Source: JAPLKB01 sp964532465 (GTDB taxonomy: Bacteria > Desulfobacterota > Syntrophorhabdia > Syntrophorhabdales > Syntrophorhabdaceae). Taken from it: a DNA stretch of 64,000 nt. The translations under genes and the position numbers were made by a program. A model generated the notes under the pieces. The model worked only from the letters and a program-made list of their open reading frames with translations, was not told the origin of the DNA and ran no database searches. The stretch is from the NCBI GenBank assembly GCA_964532465.1, contig CAZHHX010000012.1, forward strand, positions 19,474 through 83,473, given 5' to 3'. Each line of letters opens with the position of its first letter. Position 1 is the first letter of the stretch. This document shows positions 35,691 to 43,291 of this stretch, one piece after another.

Positions 35691-36401
35691 TTGAGATATT
35701 TATTTTTCAGGTCAGTTCTAACACATCTCGTTTTTATGGTCCTAACAATATCATTGTACTTGGCAATTCCGGTGGCAGCGCATGAAGAAGCCCCACCAAA
35801 GGGTTTATCCGGTATAGTAAAAAATGCACCTGATGAGGCAGTAAGAAAGCAGGAAATCGCGGAATTCAAATATAAAGATTTATTTACCTGCACAATACCA
35901 AATCAGTGGGAGATAGATACCGACGGAGGAACCTCCGGTCTGTCTCAGGAAGAAAAAAAGATTTATGGCATAAATCTTTATGCGCCCGTATCAGAGGTGA
36001 TTCCGGTGAAGATATCGATCTATTACTATGCGGAAGGGAATCTCCTTCATAAAACAATGGATATTTTTGTAGAAAAGCACTCGAAGCCTATATTCGGTGT
36101 AGCTTTCGAAGGTGATAAATATAGCCCTGTGACCGAGATAATGGTGTCCGGCAGAAAGTCGAAGAAATTTGAACGGAGGAAGAGTGAATTTATTGCAATT
36201 CATTTTTTAAAAGAGCCTGACCTGGATGATGCGAAGATTTTTGAGAGAGTGGGGAAGCAGGTTCCTGTTTTTGAGAAGTTCGTGGTTGTCCCCGCAGAAA
36301 AGGGGTTTTATGTACTCAACTTTTATTCCTCTGCAGAAACTGTAGAATTATATCAGGAAGCATTTGACGTAGTAGCCGGTTCATTCAAGCCGTTACGATA
36401 A
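35691..36401 (+). CDS. Exported protein, paralogue A
   Basis: A protein of 236 residues starting at a TTG with AAGGGGGT upstream. A signal peptide (about 1-30, ending PVAA) is followed by a domain with LFTCTIPNQWE, LSQEEKKIYGINLYAP, GNLLHKTMDIFVEKHSKP and VFEKFVVVPAEKGFYVLNF. The last part (QEAFDVVAGSFK) recalls PsbP-like or DUF1795-like proteins. It is clearly related to the gene on the opposite strand at 36547. The function is unknown; it is exported. Confidence 0.75.
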   Translation: MRYLFFRSVLTHLVFMVLTISLYLAIPVAAHEEAPPKGLSGIVKNAPDEAVRKQEIAEFKYKDLFTCTIPNQWEIDTDGGTSGLSQEEKKIYGINLYAPVSEVIPVKISIYYYAEGNLLHKTMDIFVEKHSKPIFGVAFEGDKYSPVTEIMVSGRKSKKFERRKSEFIAIHFLKEPDLDDAKIFERVGKQVPVFEKFVVVPAEKGFYVLNFYSSAETVELYQEAFDVVAGSFKPLR

Positions 36402-36546
36402 ATGAGAAGTAAATTATTAAGACAGTACACGGGGATGGGTATAACTGAAAACTGTTTTTATTGATAACGATGAAAAATTCGGGATTTCTTTGCTCTACGT
36501 TTTTGTGAATTTTTACATGGGAAGGACAAGCGGAACATACACCGGT

Positions 36547-37170
36547 TTATTTTTCCGGCAAGAATGATTTTACTGTTGCTTCAAATATTTCAGTATATTT
36601 TTCTTTTCTTTCAGAAGGGACGGATAATTTCAAAACATAAAACCCTTCATCTTTCTTAGCTGGAACAACTACAAACTTTTCGAAAACTAATATTTTCGGT
36701 GAATCGATGCTTCTCGGTACAAGGAAATGGATAACTGTTCTTTCAAAAATATTTACTTTTCTTTCCATAAATTCAATTTGGCGGACTTCGCCATATGACT
36801 CTCCTTCTTCAACAGAACCGAGAACGGGCTCGGCATGTAACTTGATATATTTATCCATTGTTTTATGTAAAATATTTCCTGGAGCAAAGTAATAAACTGA
36901 AATCATGGCAGGTCTGTTCAGTTGTCCGCTTGACCTGTCAAAGATACTAAAACCATACACTTTTCGCTCTTCCTGAGACATTCCAAAAGTTTGGCCTAAC
37001 ATGCTCCAGTCAGCCGGGATCATGCATTTGAAATAATTTCCGGGAGAAATATAGTTTTTATACTCAGGCAGCTTATCTAATCCAATGCAGACAGACGATT
37101 CAAATATCGTTAATGTAATAATTATGCATGCTGCTATTAATCTGTTCCGGTGAAATTTGTGGTTTTTCAA
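36547..37170 (-). CDS. Exported protein, paralogue B
   Basis: A protein of 207 residues with a signal peptide (RLIAACIIITLTIFESSVC). It shares with its convergent neighbour the blocks YFKCMIPADW, MSQEERKVYGFSIFD, GNILHKTMDKYIKLHAEP and VFEKFVVVPAKKDEGFYVL. The pair are tail to tail, separated by 145 bases. The similarity is far above chance, so this is an old inverted duplication. The function is unknown. Confidence 0.75.
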   Translation of the reverse strand: MKNHKFHRNRLIAACIIITLTIFESSVCIGLDKLPEYKNYISPGNYFKCMIPADWSMLGQTFGMSQEERKVYGFSIFDRSSGQLNRPAMISVYYFAPGNILHKTMDKYIKLHAEPVLGSVEEGESYGEVRQIEFMERKVNIFERTVIHFLVPRSIDSPKILVFEKFVVVPAKKDEGFYVLKLSVPSERKEKYTEIFEATVKSFLPEK

Positions 37171-37226
37171 AATAATTTTCTACTTTTTTCCTGTTAGCGA
37201 TTTAGATTTATAAAGTATACTTTGTA

Positions 37227-37517
37227 TCATTCAATTCCAATAAACTTCTTTTCAACTTTAATCGCACCATCACGAATTTGTTCGGCTTTCCCTTTGGCTT
37301 GAGTGGCTTCTTTTTCTACTTCATTATATTGTTTTACAGAAGCCTCACCAGCTCTCTGGGCTTCTTTTCCTGTTTGTTTGAATTTTTCCTTTTGCTCCGG
37401 CGTGAGCTTGTTAAACTTTTCCTTATCAACTTTTTTTACCTGGACCTCGCCAGCCCACGCCGGCAAAATCATTGCAAAAAAGACAATAGATACTGCAATT
37501 GCCAAATATTTTTTCAT
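37227..37517 (-). CDS. Small exported protein
   Basis: A protein of 96 residues with a clear signal peptide (KKYLAIAVSIVFFAMILPAW, cleavage after AWA). The mature part is charged and helical (KLTPEQKEKFKQTGKEAQRA). A very strong ribosome site (AGGAGGATGAG) supports expression. No family is recognised. Confidence 0.7.
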   Translation of the reverse strand: MKKYLAIAVSIVFFAMILPAWAGEVQVKKVDKEKFNKLTPEQKEKFKQTGKEAQRAGEASVKQYNEVEKEATQAKGKAEQIRDGAIKVEKKFIGIE

Positions 37518-37562
37518 CTCATCCTCCTGCAGATTTGGTAGGTGTCAAAAGTTTCTATCAAG

Positions 37563-37846
37563 TTGTTTTGTTTCGTGAGCAGTTTTGTCTGCTTTTTCTC
37601 TTGGTCGGTCAGCGGCATATAGAAAATGTTTATCTGCGGCGATATGCTGCGCCTTGCGATCTTCCAACGTACATTGAGTACGTCTCCAGCCTGCAAAGCT
37701 TGCATCTCATCCACATCTAAGCCATTTTTGCTCGACTTCGCTTGCAATGAAACCGTGCCTATATGCCGCTGCCCACTCAACCCGGATTCACATATACGCT
37801 TATGTGAATCCGGAATAAAGAAGGGGGTGAGTTTTTCAATTTTCAT
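37563..37846 (+). repeat. Structured inverted-repeat element, copy 1
   Basis: About 284 bases built of hairpins: a long-range 13-base stem (37610-37622 with 37759-37771), an ACGTAC/GTACGT hairpin (37667-37683), and a 13-base stem with six-base loop (37782-37813). The same element in reverse orientation occupies 42112-42360. Stem bases differ between copies but stay paired. It may be a miniature transposable element or a structured RNA. Confidence 0.85.
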
Positions 37847-37854
37847 TACTATAC

Positions 37855-37936
37855 ACTATTCACTGTCTTTAATCCCCCTTTACGCTGTTTTTATTGTAGA
37901 AAGTTAGAAAAAATGTGTCAAGTTTTTTGTGATTTT
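37855..37936. repeat. Dispersed repeat R1, copy b
   Basis: This is the second copy of the repeat at 33490-33578, directly next to the structured element. Both copies share GCTGTTTTTATTGTAGAAA and the GTGTCAAGTTTTTTGTG block. Confidence 0.8.
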
Positions 37937-38135
37937 TATGCAGGACCGGCAAGCGTTCTATTGCCTAAAGGTGTTAAATTCTATGTTTCGCAAAGGCAAG
38001 GGTTATTTAATAGAAATATTAACGGTCGAAATGGGCACAGAGAACAACCCTCAAATGCTTTCTGCAAATTGTCCAAAAACTGCTTTTTAAGCCTTAAATC
38101 GGCCATTTCCACGATTGCTCTAAGTTGTGCATGTC

Positions 38136-38426
38136 TCAATATCTGCGTTTCCAGTAGTCAGGATGTCTGCGCATATTCATCACTGCAAGTATGAATATGC
38201 CGCTCTGTTCAATACTATAGAGCACACTAAAAGGAAAACGGTTTACAAGACTGCGCCGGATATCTTCTTCAACAACTGGCCAAGCATCGGGATAATTTAT
38301 GATATTCTGAATAGTTGCAAAAACCTCGGCAGAAAAATCATAGCCTAAACCAACTTCCCGATCTTCATAATAGTCAATAGCTGCAAGAAATTCCTCTTCT
38401 GCTTCCGGGTGAAATAAAAAGGTCAT
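38136..38426 (-). CDS. RelE/ParE-family toxin
   Basis: A protein of 96 residues with the ParE/RelE fold: FHPEAEEEFLAAIDYYEDRE at the N-terminus, FPFSVLYSIEQSGIFILAVM and the C-terminal basic MRRHPDYWKRR. It is predicted to inhibit either gyrase or translating ribosomes. The ATG overlaps the antitoxin stop by 4 bases, so it is translated with its antitoxin. Confidence 0.9.
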   Translation of the reverse strand: MTFLFHPEAEEEFLAAIDYYEDREVGLGYDFSAEVFATIQNIINYPDAWPVVEEDIRRSLVNRFPFSVLYSIEQSGIFILAVMNMRRHPDYWKRRY

Positions 38427-38650
38427 TTTTCGAAACGATTACGGATTCTCACGAAAACTTCATTGCCTGAAACAGGCATAACCTGTCCTGATCGCAACTC
38501 TGTAATCCGTCTTTTAGCAACCTTTATCCATTCAATATCTATTTCTGCTGTCGGAGGGTTAATTGTTTTTAGTAAGGAATCAATGACCACAACCCTTTCT
38601 TCTATAGGAAGTGACTCTGCTTCTTCTATTATTTCTTTCATCCCATGCAT
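38423..38650 (-). CDS. Addiction-module antitoxin component
   Basis: A protein of 75 residues from the putative addiction-module component family (EEAESLPIEERVVVIDSLLK, then ELRSGQVMPVSGNEVFVRI). It neutralises the ParE-like toxin encoded next to it. The start at 38650 is preceded by GGAGG; a GTG one codon earlier is also open. Confidence 0.88.
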   Translation of the reverse strand: MHGMKEIIEEAESLPIEERVVVIDSLLKTINPPTAEIDIEWIKVAKRRITELRSGQVMPVSGNEVFVRIRNRFEK

Positions 38651-38775
38651 CACAGCCCTCCTCTTCTTTGTACATTATACATTAACATATCCATTTTTTC
38701 TTAGCAATTCTTGTGGCATAATAAAGAATCAACCGATTACTTTTTTGAAAGGCAGTGAGGACTGGATTTGTTTTA

Positions 38776-38876
38776 TGGATTATTGGCTGTAAAAAACAGC
38801 AACTGAGTGGCTCCAGAAAGGCAAGAATTACATCCAGAAATACCTGCTCCTCACCCATTTTGGATGGTTTTTTCTT
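38776..38876. repeat. Dispersed repeat R2, copy a
   Basis: About 100 bases that recur at 39661-39761 with roughly a quarter of positions changed. The most constant part is AAAGGCAAGAATTACAT. Shorter relatives are visible near 38000 and 39618. Confidence 0.65.
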
Positions 38877-38921
38877 CCGCCTCGAAGTGGCGAAAACATC
38901 GAGATTCAAAACTAAGATGCT

Positions 38922-38949
38922 TGTTTTATTTGTTTCACAATGCTACAAT
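38922..38949 (+). promoter_or_regulatory. Promoter candidate for the plus-strand toxin-antitoxin operon
   Basis: TTGTTT (38922-38927) and TACAAT (38944-38949) are 16 bases apart. The -10 box lies inside the palindromic operator. Confidence 0.55.
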
Positions 38950-38956
38950 TGTAGCA
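38941..38956. promoter_or_regulatory. Palindromic operator of the toxin-antitoxin operon
   Basis: TGCTACAATTGTAGCA is a perfect 16-base palindrome covering the -10 box and ending next to the ribosome site (AGGAGGTGA). It is well placed for autorepression by the antitoxin. Confidence 0.8.
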
Positions 38957-38967
38957 GGAGGTGACGT

Positions 38968-39183
38968 ATGAGTGTAGCAATCCGGATTGATGACGAATTA
39001 TACGAAGAAGCAAAACGAAGTGCCGAGGCAGAATGTCGCACAGTGCCATTGCAGATTGCCTACTGGGCCAAGATAGGAAGGGCCGCTCTTGATAATCCTG
39101 ATCTACCCGTTGAATTCATTCGTGATATATTGGCGGCTAAGAAACGGGGAGATTTTGAACCCTTCGAATTTATCAAAGAATGA
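38968..39183 (+). CDS. ParD-like antitoxin
   Basis: A protein of 71 residues. The N-terminal SVAIRIDDELYEEAKRSAEA is a ribbon-helix-helix, followed by VPLQIAYWAKIGRAALDNPD, typical of the ParD-like antitoxin family. It should bind the palindrome just upstream and neutralise the toxin encoded next. The start follows AGGAGGTGACGT, and the stop overlaps the toxin gene. Confidence 0.88.
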   Translation: MSVAIRIDDELYEEAKRSAEAECRTVPLQIAYWAKIGRAALDNPDLPVEFIRDILAAKKRGDFEPFEFIKE

Positions 39184-39452
39184 AGATTGTTCAGACATCA
39201 TACTTCAGGCGCAAGTACAAAAAACTCCATTCGAACCAGGTCAAGCCAGTCAATGAAGCAATCATGCACATTCTTTCCGATGTGTCGTGTGGTGAAGAAA
39301 AAATAGGCGATCTCGCCGGAGTGCGGGTATACAAATTCCGTGTCCTGGAACAGCAATTTCTTCTTGCATATGAGTTTAACAAAGAAACCCTGTTTTTACT
39401 TGCGTTAGGTGTCCATGAAAACTTTTACCGCGATTTGAAAAAGGCAAGATAG
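39180..39452 (+). CDS. RelE/ParE-family toxin (second system)
   Basis: A protein of 90 residues with the RelE-type fold: FRRKYKKLHSNQVKPVNEAI, GVRVYKFRVLEQQFLLAYEF and the C-terminal GVHENFYRDLKK. Basic residues in the first helix could contact RNA. The ATG overlaps the antitoxin stop. It shares no close sequence with the toxin at 38136, so the two systems are independent. Confidence 0.88.
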   Translation: MKIVQTSYFRRKYKKLHSNQVKPVNEAIMHILSDVSCGEEKIGDLAGVRVYKFRVLEQQFLLAYEFNKETLFLLALGVHENFYRDLKKAR

Positions 39453-39869
39453 ATTACTTGTTTCGCATTTATTTATCGGACTTGGGGAATCAAGTGTATG
39501 TTCTTAAAAAATTAAGAAACTATGACAGTATTTCTTTACGTCCCGTTCCTTTTTAATTTTATTTATTTTTTAAAAGTGTGTCCCTGCTGTCCATTTAGTT
39601 TCGCGGTTCCACAAAGACAAGGGTTGCCAGTAGAAATGCTTACCTTCGGCCATTTCTGGATGATTATTTTTACCACAAAGCAGCAACTGCGTGGTTTCCT
39701 AAAGGCAAGAATTACATAAAGAAATACTGGTTCTCCACCCATTTCTGGATGTTTTTTCTTTCACAAGTAAGTGATTTAAAATAAATGAGTTATTGAGAAT
39801 TACGGATTGAAACGTAGGATAGTGCTCGTCTTCAGAGTCGATGGAATCAAACCTGCCTGAAAGCTGATG
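39453..39869. other. Intergenic region with repeat R2 copy b
   Basis: No gene is supported. It holds the second R2 copy (39661-39761) and an earlier degenerate relative near 39618 (ACAAAGACAAGGGTTGCC). The rest is AT-rich. Confidence 0.6.
39661..39761. repeat. Dispersed repeat R2, copy b
   Basis: Related to 38776-38876; both run from GATTATT to TTTTTTCTT and share GCAACTG and AAAGGCAAGAATTACAT. Short open frames through the two copies give similar peptides but no shared start, so this is non-coding or decayed DNA. Confidence 0.65.
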
Positions 39870-40415
39870 TCAACCATTTTCTCTTGCTAATATTTTTGTT
39901 GCCACTATTGCAACTTCATTTTCGTAGCCTGCCCTTGACAATTTGATTAGTTCGTTCTTAATCCATTCATCAGAAAAAAAATTCCACCCTTTTCTGCTAA
40001 AGTATTCTGACAGTGCCTCTCTATCTGTTTTAGAAGCAACTTTTCCAGCCGCCAGACAAAGTTTTACAGTTGTGCCCTCTGTGCATGATCCCGACTCGAT
40101 CAATTGAGTTAATAGCCGATTAAATACAACGTCACGAAGTATTTCTTCATTGAAAAGTTTATATCTTTCCTTGTATTTCCCATTTTTTAGTCCATCAGTT
40201 TTTACGCCCGAACTATCGAGATAGGATTTACACTCAATTACTAATATTTCCTTACTGCCACCCTTATAAGCAACTATATCCAATTCCCACCTTGGTGATG
40301 AAGGACGACCTATTTTACGTTTTTCTCCTTTGGTAAGCTCAACTTTAAAACTTGTTTTTACCCAATACCCGTTGTTCTCAAAAATTGTTCTTACAATTGA
40401 TTCAAATGAGTTCAA
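39870..40415 (-). CDS. PD-(D/E)XK nuclease-like protein
   Basis: A protein of 181 residues. The core motif is visible: Asp in WELDIVAYKGG, then the E-x-K triad in EILVIECKSYLDSSG, preceded by a glutamate near the N-terminus (FESIVRTIFENNGYWV). This is the arrangement of restriction-endonuclease-like domains. The start is a TTG with AAAGGAAG upstream. No methyltransferase or helicase is nearby, so the target is unknown. Its accessory location suggests defence or mobile-element biology, which is inference. Confidence 0.75.
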   Translation of the reverse strand: MNSFESIVRTIFENNGYWVKTSFKVELTKGEKRKIGRPSSPRWELDIVAYKGGSKEILVIECKSYLDSSGVKTDGLKNGKYKERYKLFNEEILRDVVFNRLLTQLIESGSCTEGTTVKLCLAAGKVASKTDREALSEYFSRKGWNFFSDEWIKNELIKLSRAGYENEVAIVATKILARENG

Positions 40416-40492
40416 TAGTCTTCCTTTCTAAATTTAACATAGGGATTTAGCATAACAATTTACTGATGAACTGCATTCTGTCATTGACATGT

Positions 40493-40801
40493 TTAATGTT
40501 CAATCTTCATTTCCCTTCGCCACCCTTCTCTTCCAGTCTTTACGTTTTTGTGACCTATCATAGCCTGAAAGGTGAAGACGATACGACCAAAGTATTCCCC
40601 CTCCTCGTTGTGGATTCTGTAACTCAGAATTACACCCCCAAGGAAGGATGGCTCTGTCTGTCTCTTATGGAAGTAGATGTTTCCTTTTATTAGGTTTCTT
40701 GCGATATCTTCTGACATTCTCCAGAAACCGCTTTCATATCTTTCCTCTTTGATATTGATCATTTTTAGCAGACCCTTCTTTTCAATCAGATGTATGTTCA
40801 T
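40493..40801 (-). CDS. Hypothetical protein
   Basis: A protein of 102 residues with no recognised family. It is soluble, with a beta-rich look in the middle (PSFLGGVILSYRIHNEEGEY, FGRIVFTFQAMIG) and a charged tail. A good ribosome site (AAAGGATAGC) precedes the ATG. It lies between the nuclease-like and DUF2971 genes on the same strand. Confidence 0.55.
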   Translation of the reverse strand: MNIHLIEKKGLLKMINIKEERYESGFWRMSEDIARNLIKGNIYFHKRQTEPSFLGGVILSYRIHNEEGEYFGRIVFTFQAMIGHKNVKTGREGWRREMKIEH

Positions 40802-40876
40802 GCTATCCTTTCATTATAATGCTAACATGGCCTCACTTGTGGCTGGCTTTTTTCGGCGATCAGGTAAACACCTTTG

Positions 40877-41548
40877 TTAGGCAGTGCTTCTCTTGATTCG
40901 CTTTCTTAATGCCTTCCTTTTAATTACTTTAAAGGATTTAAAGGCTAACCGCGAAGACACAATTTCTACCTCACCATTGTATTTTGTGAGTACACCATTA
41001 AGATCAGAAACGGCGAAATGGCATCTTGGTCCAATTATCACTTCTTTTAATAAAAGGTCTTTTCCGAAATATTTATAATACAAACCTGTCTTACTATCCC
41101 TTTCCTCAAGCCCAACAAAAACTCTTGCCTCGCCTTCATATTTCCAGTCTTCAAACTTAGTAGCCAGAACTCGGCTCATCATTTTCTCACCAATTTTCCC
41201 TTTTTTGAAGTCTTTTTTAATATCTACCTGTAGGCGATTAGGTGCATAGTCTACTTGTATTACCGCTTCATCGGGAACATCAAAACCAAGGCAAATGCCC
41301 TTATGTTTATCCGCATAATGGCTCCAGAGAACTGGATTATCCCATATCTTACTAAAACAAAGCACCCCTTGTGCTTCAGAAAGATCCGAAAGTGTTTTAT
41401 TGAAAACCTGTCTAATCACAGCATCACTCATGTCAACACACAAAAACTCGAAAGGGTCATTCAGATCATTTAGGTGTGCTACCTTCAATCTTTGTTTAAT
41501 AATGTTCTCTATGGCATAATTAGCTGATACAAAATAGTATAATCGCAT
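40877..41548 (-). CDS. DUF2971 family protein
   Basis: A protein of 223 residues. The family signature is clear: LNDLNDPFEFLC, VLCFSKIWDNPVLWSHYAD, HKGICLGFDVP and EDWKYEGEARVFV. The molecular function of DUF2971 is not established; its members turn up often in accessory and defence-rich regions. The ATG at 41548 has AAAGGA five bases upstream. Confidence 0.85.
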   Translation of the reverse strand: MRLYYFVSANYAIENIIKQRLKVAHLNDLNDPFEFLCVDMSDAVIRQVFNKTLSDLSEAQGVLCFSKIWDNPVLWSHYADKHKGICLGFDVPDEAVIQVDYAPNRLQVDIKKDFKKGKIGEKMMSRVLATKFEDWKYEGEARVFVGLEERDSKTGLYYKYFGKDLLLKEVIIGPRCHFAVSDLNGVLTKYNGEVEIVSSRLAFKSFKVIKRKALRKRIKRSTA

Positions 41549-41551
41549 CAC

Positions 41552-42111
41552 GATCCTTTGTTATAATACAAGCTGCAATTTATGGAAATATTAGTATTTG
41601 CTATAGATCATGTCAACAAAATTGTTGAACAACAATAAAAGATAAAACTAAGCATATCAAATAGATGCCATTCATTCCGTAATGCAGTGATGCCGCATGA
41701 TTTGCAGCACTTCGTTAAAATATTAATGTTATACTGCATACAGCAATTACTCAACCCATAGGCCAAGAACAGATAAATTTCTCAAAATAATTCAGAAGGG
41801 AATTGCCAAATGTAATCGTGCATCATTGGTAGTAACGGCAAAAACAACATAACAGGAAGCACTCTGCTCTTCAGGCAAAAACCACGCAGTGTGCATTTCG
41901 GTAAGTTATCGTGGTTTCAGTGCAAAAACTGCACAGCTTCAACTTGATTCCGGCTTTCGCTGGAATGACGGGGAATGGGACTGTAGCCATTTTTCACAGG
42001 TTCATGCCTGCTTGCGTTGCAAGTACAATGAAGGATATTGCAAAAATAGGTATCAAGATTGAGCAAAGACAAACCTCTGTAAAGCAAAATAGGGGAAGGT
42101 AAAAAATAGAG
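41552..42111. other. Gene-poor region
   Basis: No gene is supported in about 560 bases. It contains a short hairpin repeat (41947-41966) of the kind often seen between bacterial genes, and an imperfect duplication of ACCACG / CGTGGT around 41880-41920. The right end borders the structured repeat copy 2. Confidence 0.6.
41947..41966. repeat. Short palindromic intergenic repeat
   Basis: ATTCCGGCTTTCGCTGGAAT forms a small hairpin with a GAAA-type loop on the minus strand, followed by GACGGG. The same core (TTCCAGCGAAAGCCGGAA) is widespread between genes of many proteobacteria. Confidence 0.6.
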
Positions 42112-42360
42112 ATGAAAATGCAGAAACTCACCCCTTCTCTATTCCGGATTTACATAAGCGTATATGTAAATCCGGGTTGAGTGGGCAGCGGCATTTCGGA
42201 AATTTTGCAGATGTGGATGGGCTGCAAGCTTTGCAGGCCGTAATCGTACTGAATGTACGATGGAGGATCGCAAGGCGAAGCAGACCGCCGCAGATCATAA
42301 TTTCCGAAATGCCGCTGCCCGACCAAGTGAAAAATACAGACAAAACCGCTCAATAAACAA
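42112..42360 (-). repeat. Structured inverted-repeat element, copy 2
   Basis: Reverse-oriented copy of 37563-37846. Its long-range stem is 22 bases and perfect (42183-42204 with 42299-42320). The ATCGTAC/GTACGAT hairpin lies at 42243-42261, and the 13-base stem at 42144-42175. An internal segment of about 40 bases present in copy 1 is missing. It ends about 15 bases short of the sppA stop. Confidence 0.85.
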
Positions 42361-42376
42361 AAAAATGTTCCGACTT

Positions 42377-43234
42377 TTAAGGGCTTACGCTGTATTTAAA
42401 CATTCCGGAAAAATATTCGGATACTACTTCTTTGGACATGGATGATATGAGCCATTTCATAAGAGAGAAGGGTTTCTTCCCGTATACAAGAACGGGTTTG
42501 CCCTTCAGATTCAAAACTTTTTTCATATCATCTACCGTATCATAGAAAGTTCCAATTTTATCGACAAGCTTCAAATCCTTTGCCTGCGCCCCGAGAAAAA
42601 TTCTCCCGTCTGAAAGCTTTTTTGCAGTATCTATGGGAATCTTTCTATCCTGGGCCACAACCTTTATAAACTGCTCATGGATGCTGTCTAATATTCCCTG
42701 AAAATATACCCTTTCATCTTCTTTCATCTTCCTTAACGGAGAGCCCGCGTCTTTAAAGGCACCTGACTTTATGGTATTTGACTGCAAACCTATCTTCTTA
42801 ATAAGGTCTTCTACAATCATATGTTCCATGATAACACCTATGCTGCCGGTTATTGTGGCAGGCATGGCATATATCTTTTCCCCTGCAACGGCAATATAGT
42901 ATCCGCCTGAGGCGCATATGGAACCCATAGATACATAGACCTTTTTTTTCGCCTTCAATTTTATGACTTCACTATATATTTCCTGGCTGGGGCCGACAGA
43001 ACCTCCTGGGGAATTTATCCTGACAATCACCCCTTTTATACTGTCGTCTTCTTTATACCTGACAATATCTTCCATAGCGTCTTTTGATTCGGTAATAGCA
43101 CCGTTTATCTCAACAACACCGATCTTTTCACTGAACATTCCGTCGCTGACGCCTATTGCCATAGAGCCAAAAAATATTATTGCAATGAATATCAGAACTA
43201 CCAGAAGAATTATCCGTGCTTTTCTGCTTGGCAT
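42377..43234 (-). CDS. sppA: Signal peptide peptidase SppA (short type)
   Basis: A membrane-anchored serine protease of 285 residues. An N-terminal helix (ARIILLVVLIFIAIIFFGSM) precedes the S49 peptidase domain. The nucleophile is Ser109 in GSICASGGYYIAVAG and the general base Lys161 in SGAFKDAGSPLR. It degrades leftover signal peptides in the membrane. A good ribosome site (AAAGGAG) precedes the ATG. Confidence 0.95.
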   Translation of the reverse strand: MPSRKARIILLVVLIFIAIIFFGSMAIGVSDGMFSEKIGVVEINGAITESKDAMEDIVRYKEDDSIKGVIVRINSPGGSVGPSQEIYSEVIKLKAKKKVYVSMGSICASGGYYIAVAGEKIYAMPATITGSIGVIMEHMIVEDLIKKIGLQSNTIKSGAFKDAGSPLRKMKEDERVYFQGILDSIHEQFIKVVAQDRKIPIDTAKKLSDGRIFLGAQAKDLKLVDKIGTFYDTVDDMKKVLNLKGKPVLVYGKKPFSLMKWLISSMSKEVVSEYFSGMFKYSVSP

Positions 43235-43291
43235 ATTTACTCCTTTCTAATTGTATAAAAACAGTATTTTGCGTTTCTACCCTGTGATATT

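Noticed and set aside
37514..37846. Open frame of 110 codons on the minus strand
   Set aside because: It lies almost wholly inside the structured repeat; the other copy of the repeat does not keep the same protein.
38755..38964. Plus-strand open frame of 69 codons across repeat R2
   Set aside because: It is encoded mainly by the repeat, lacks a ribosome site and is not kept in the other copy.
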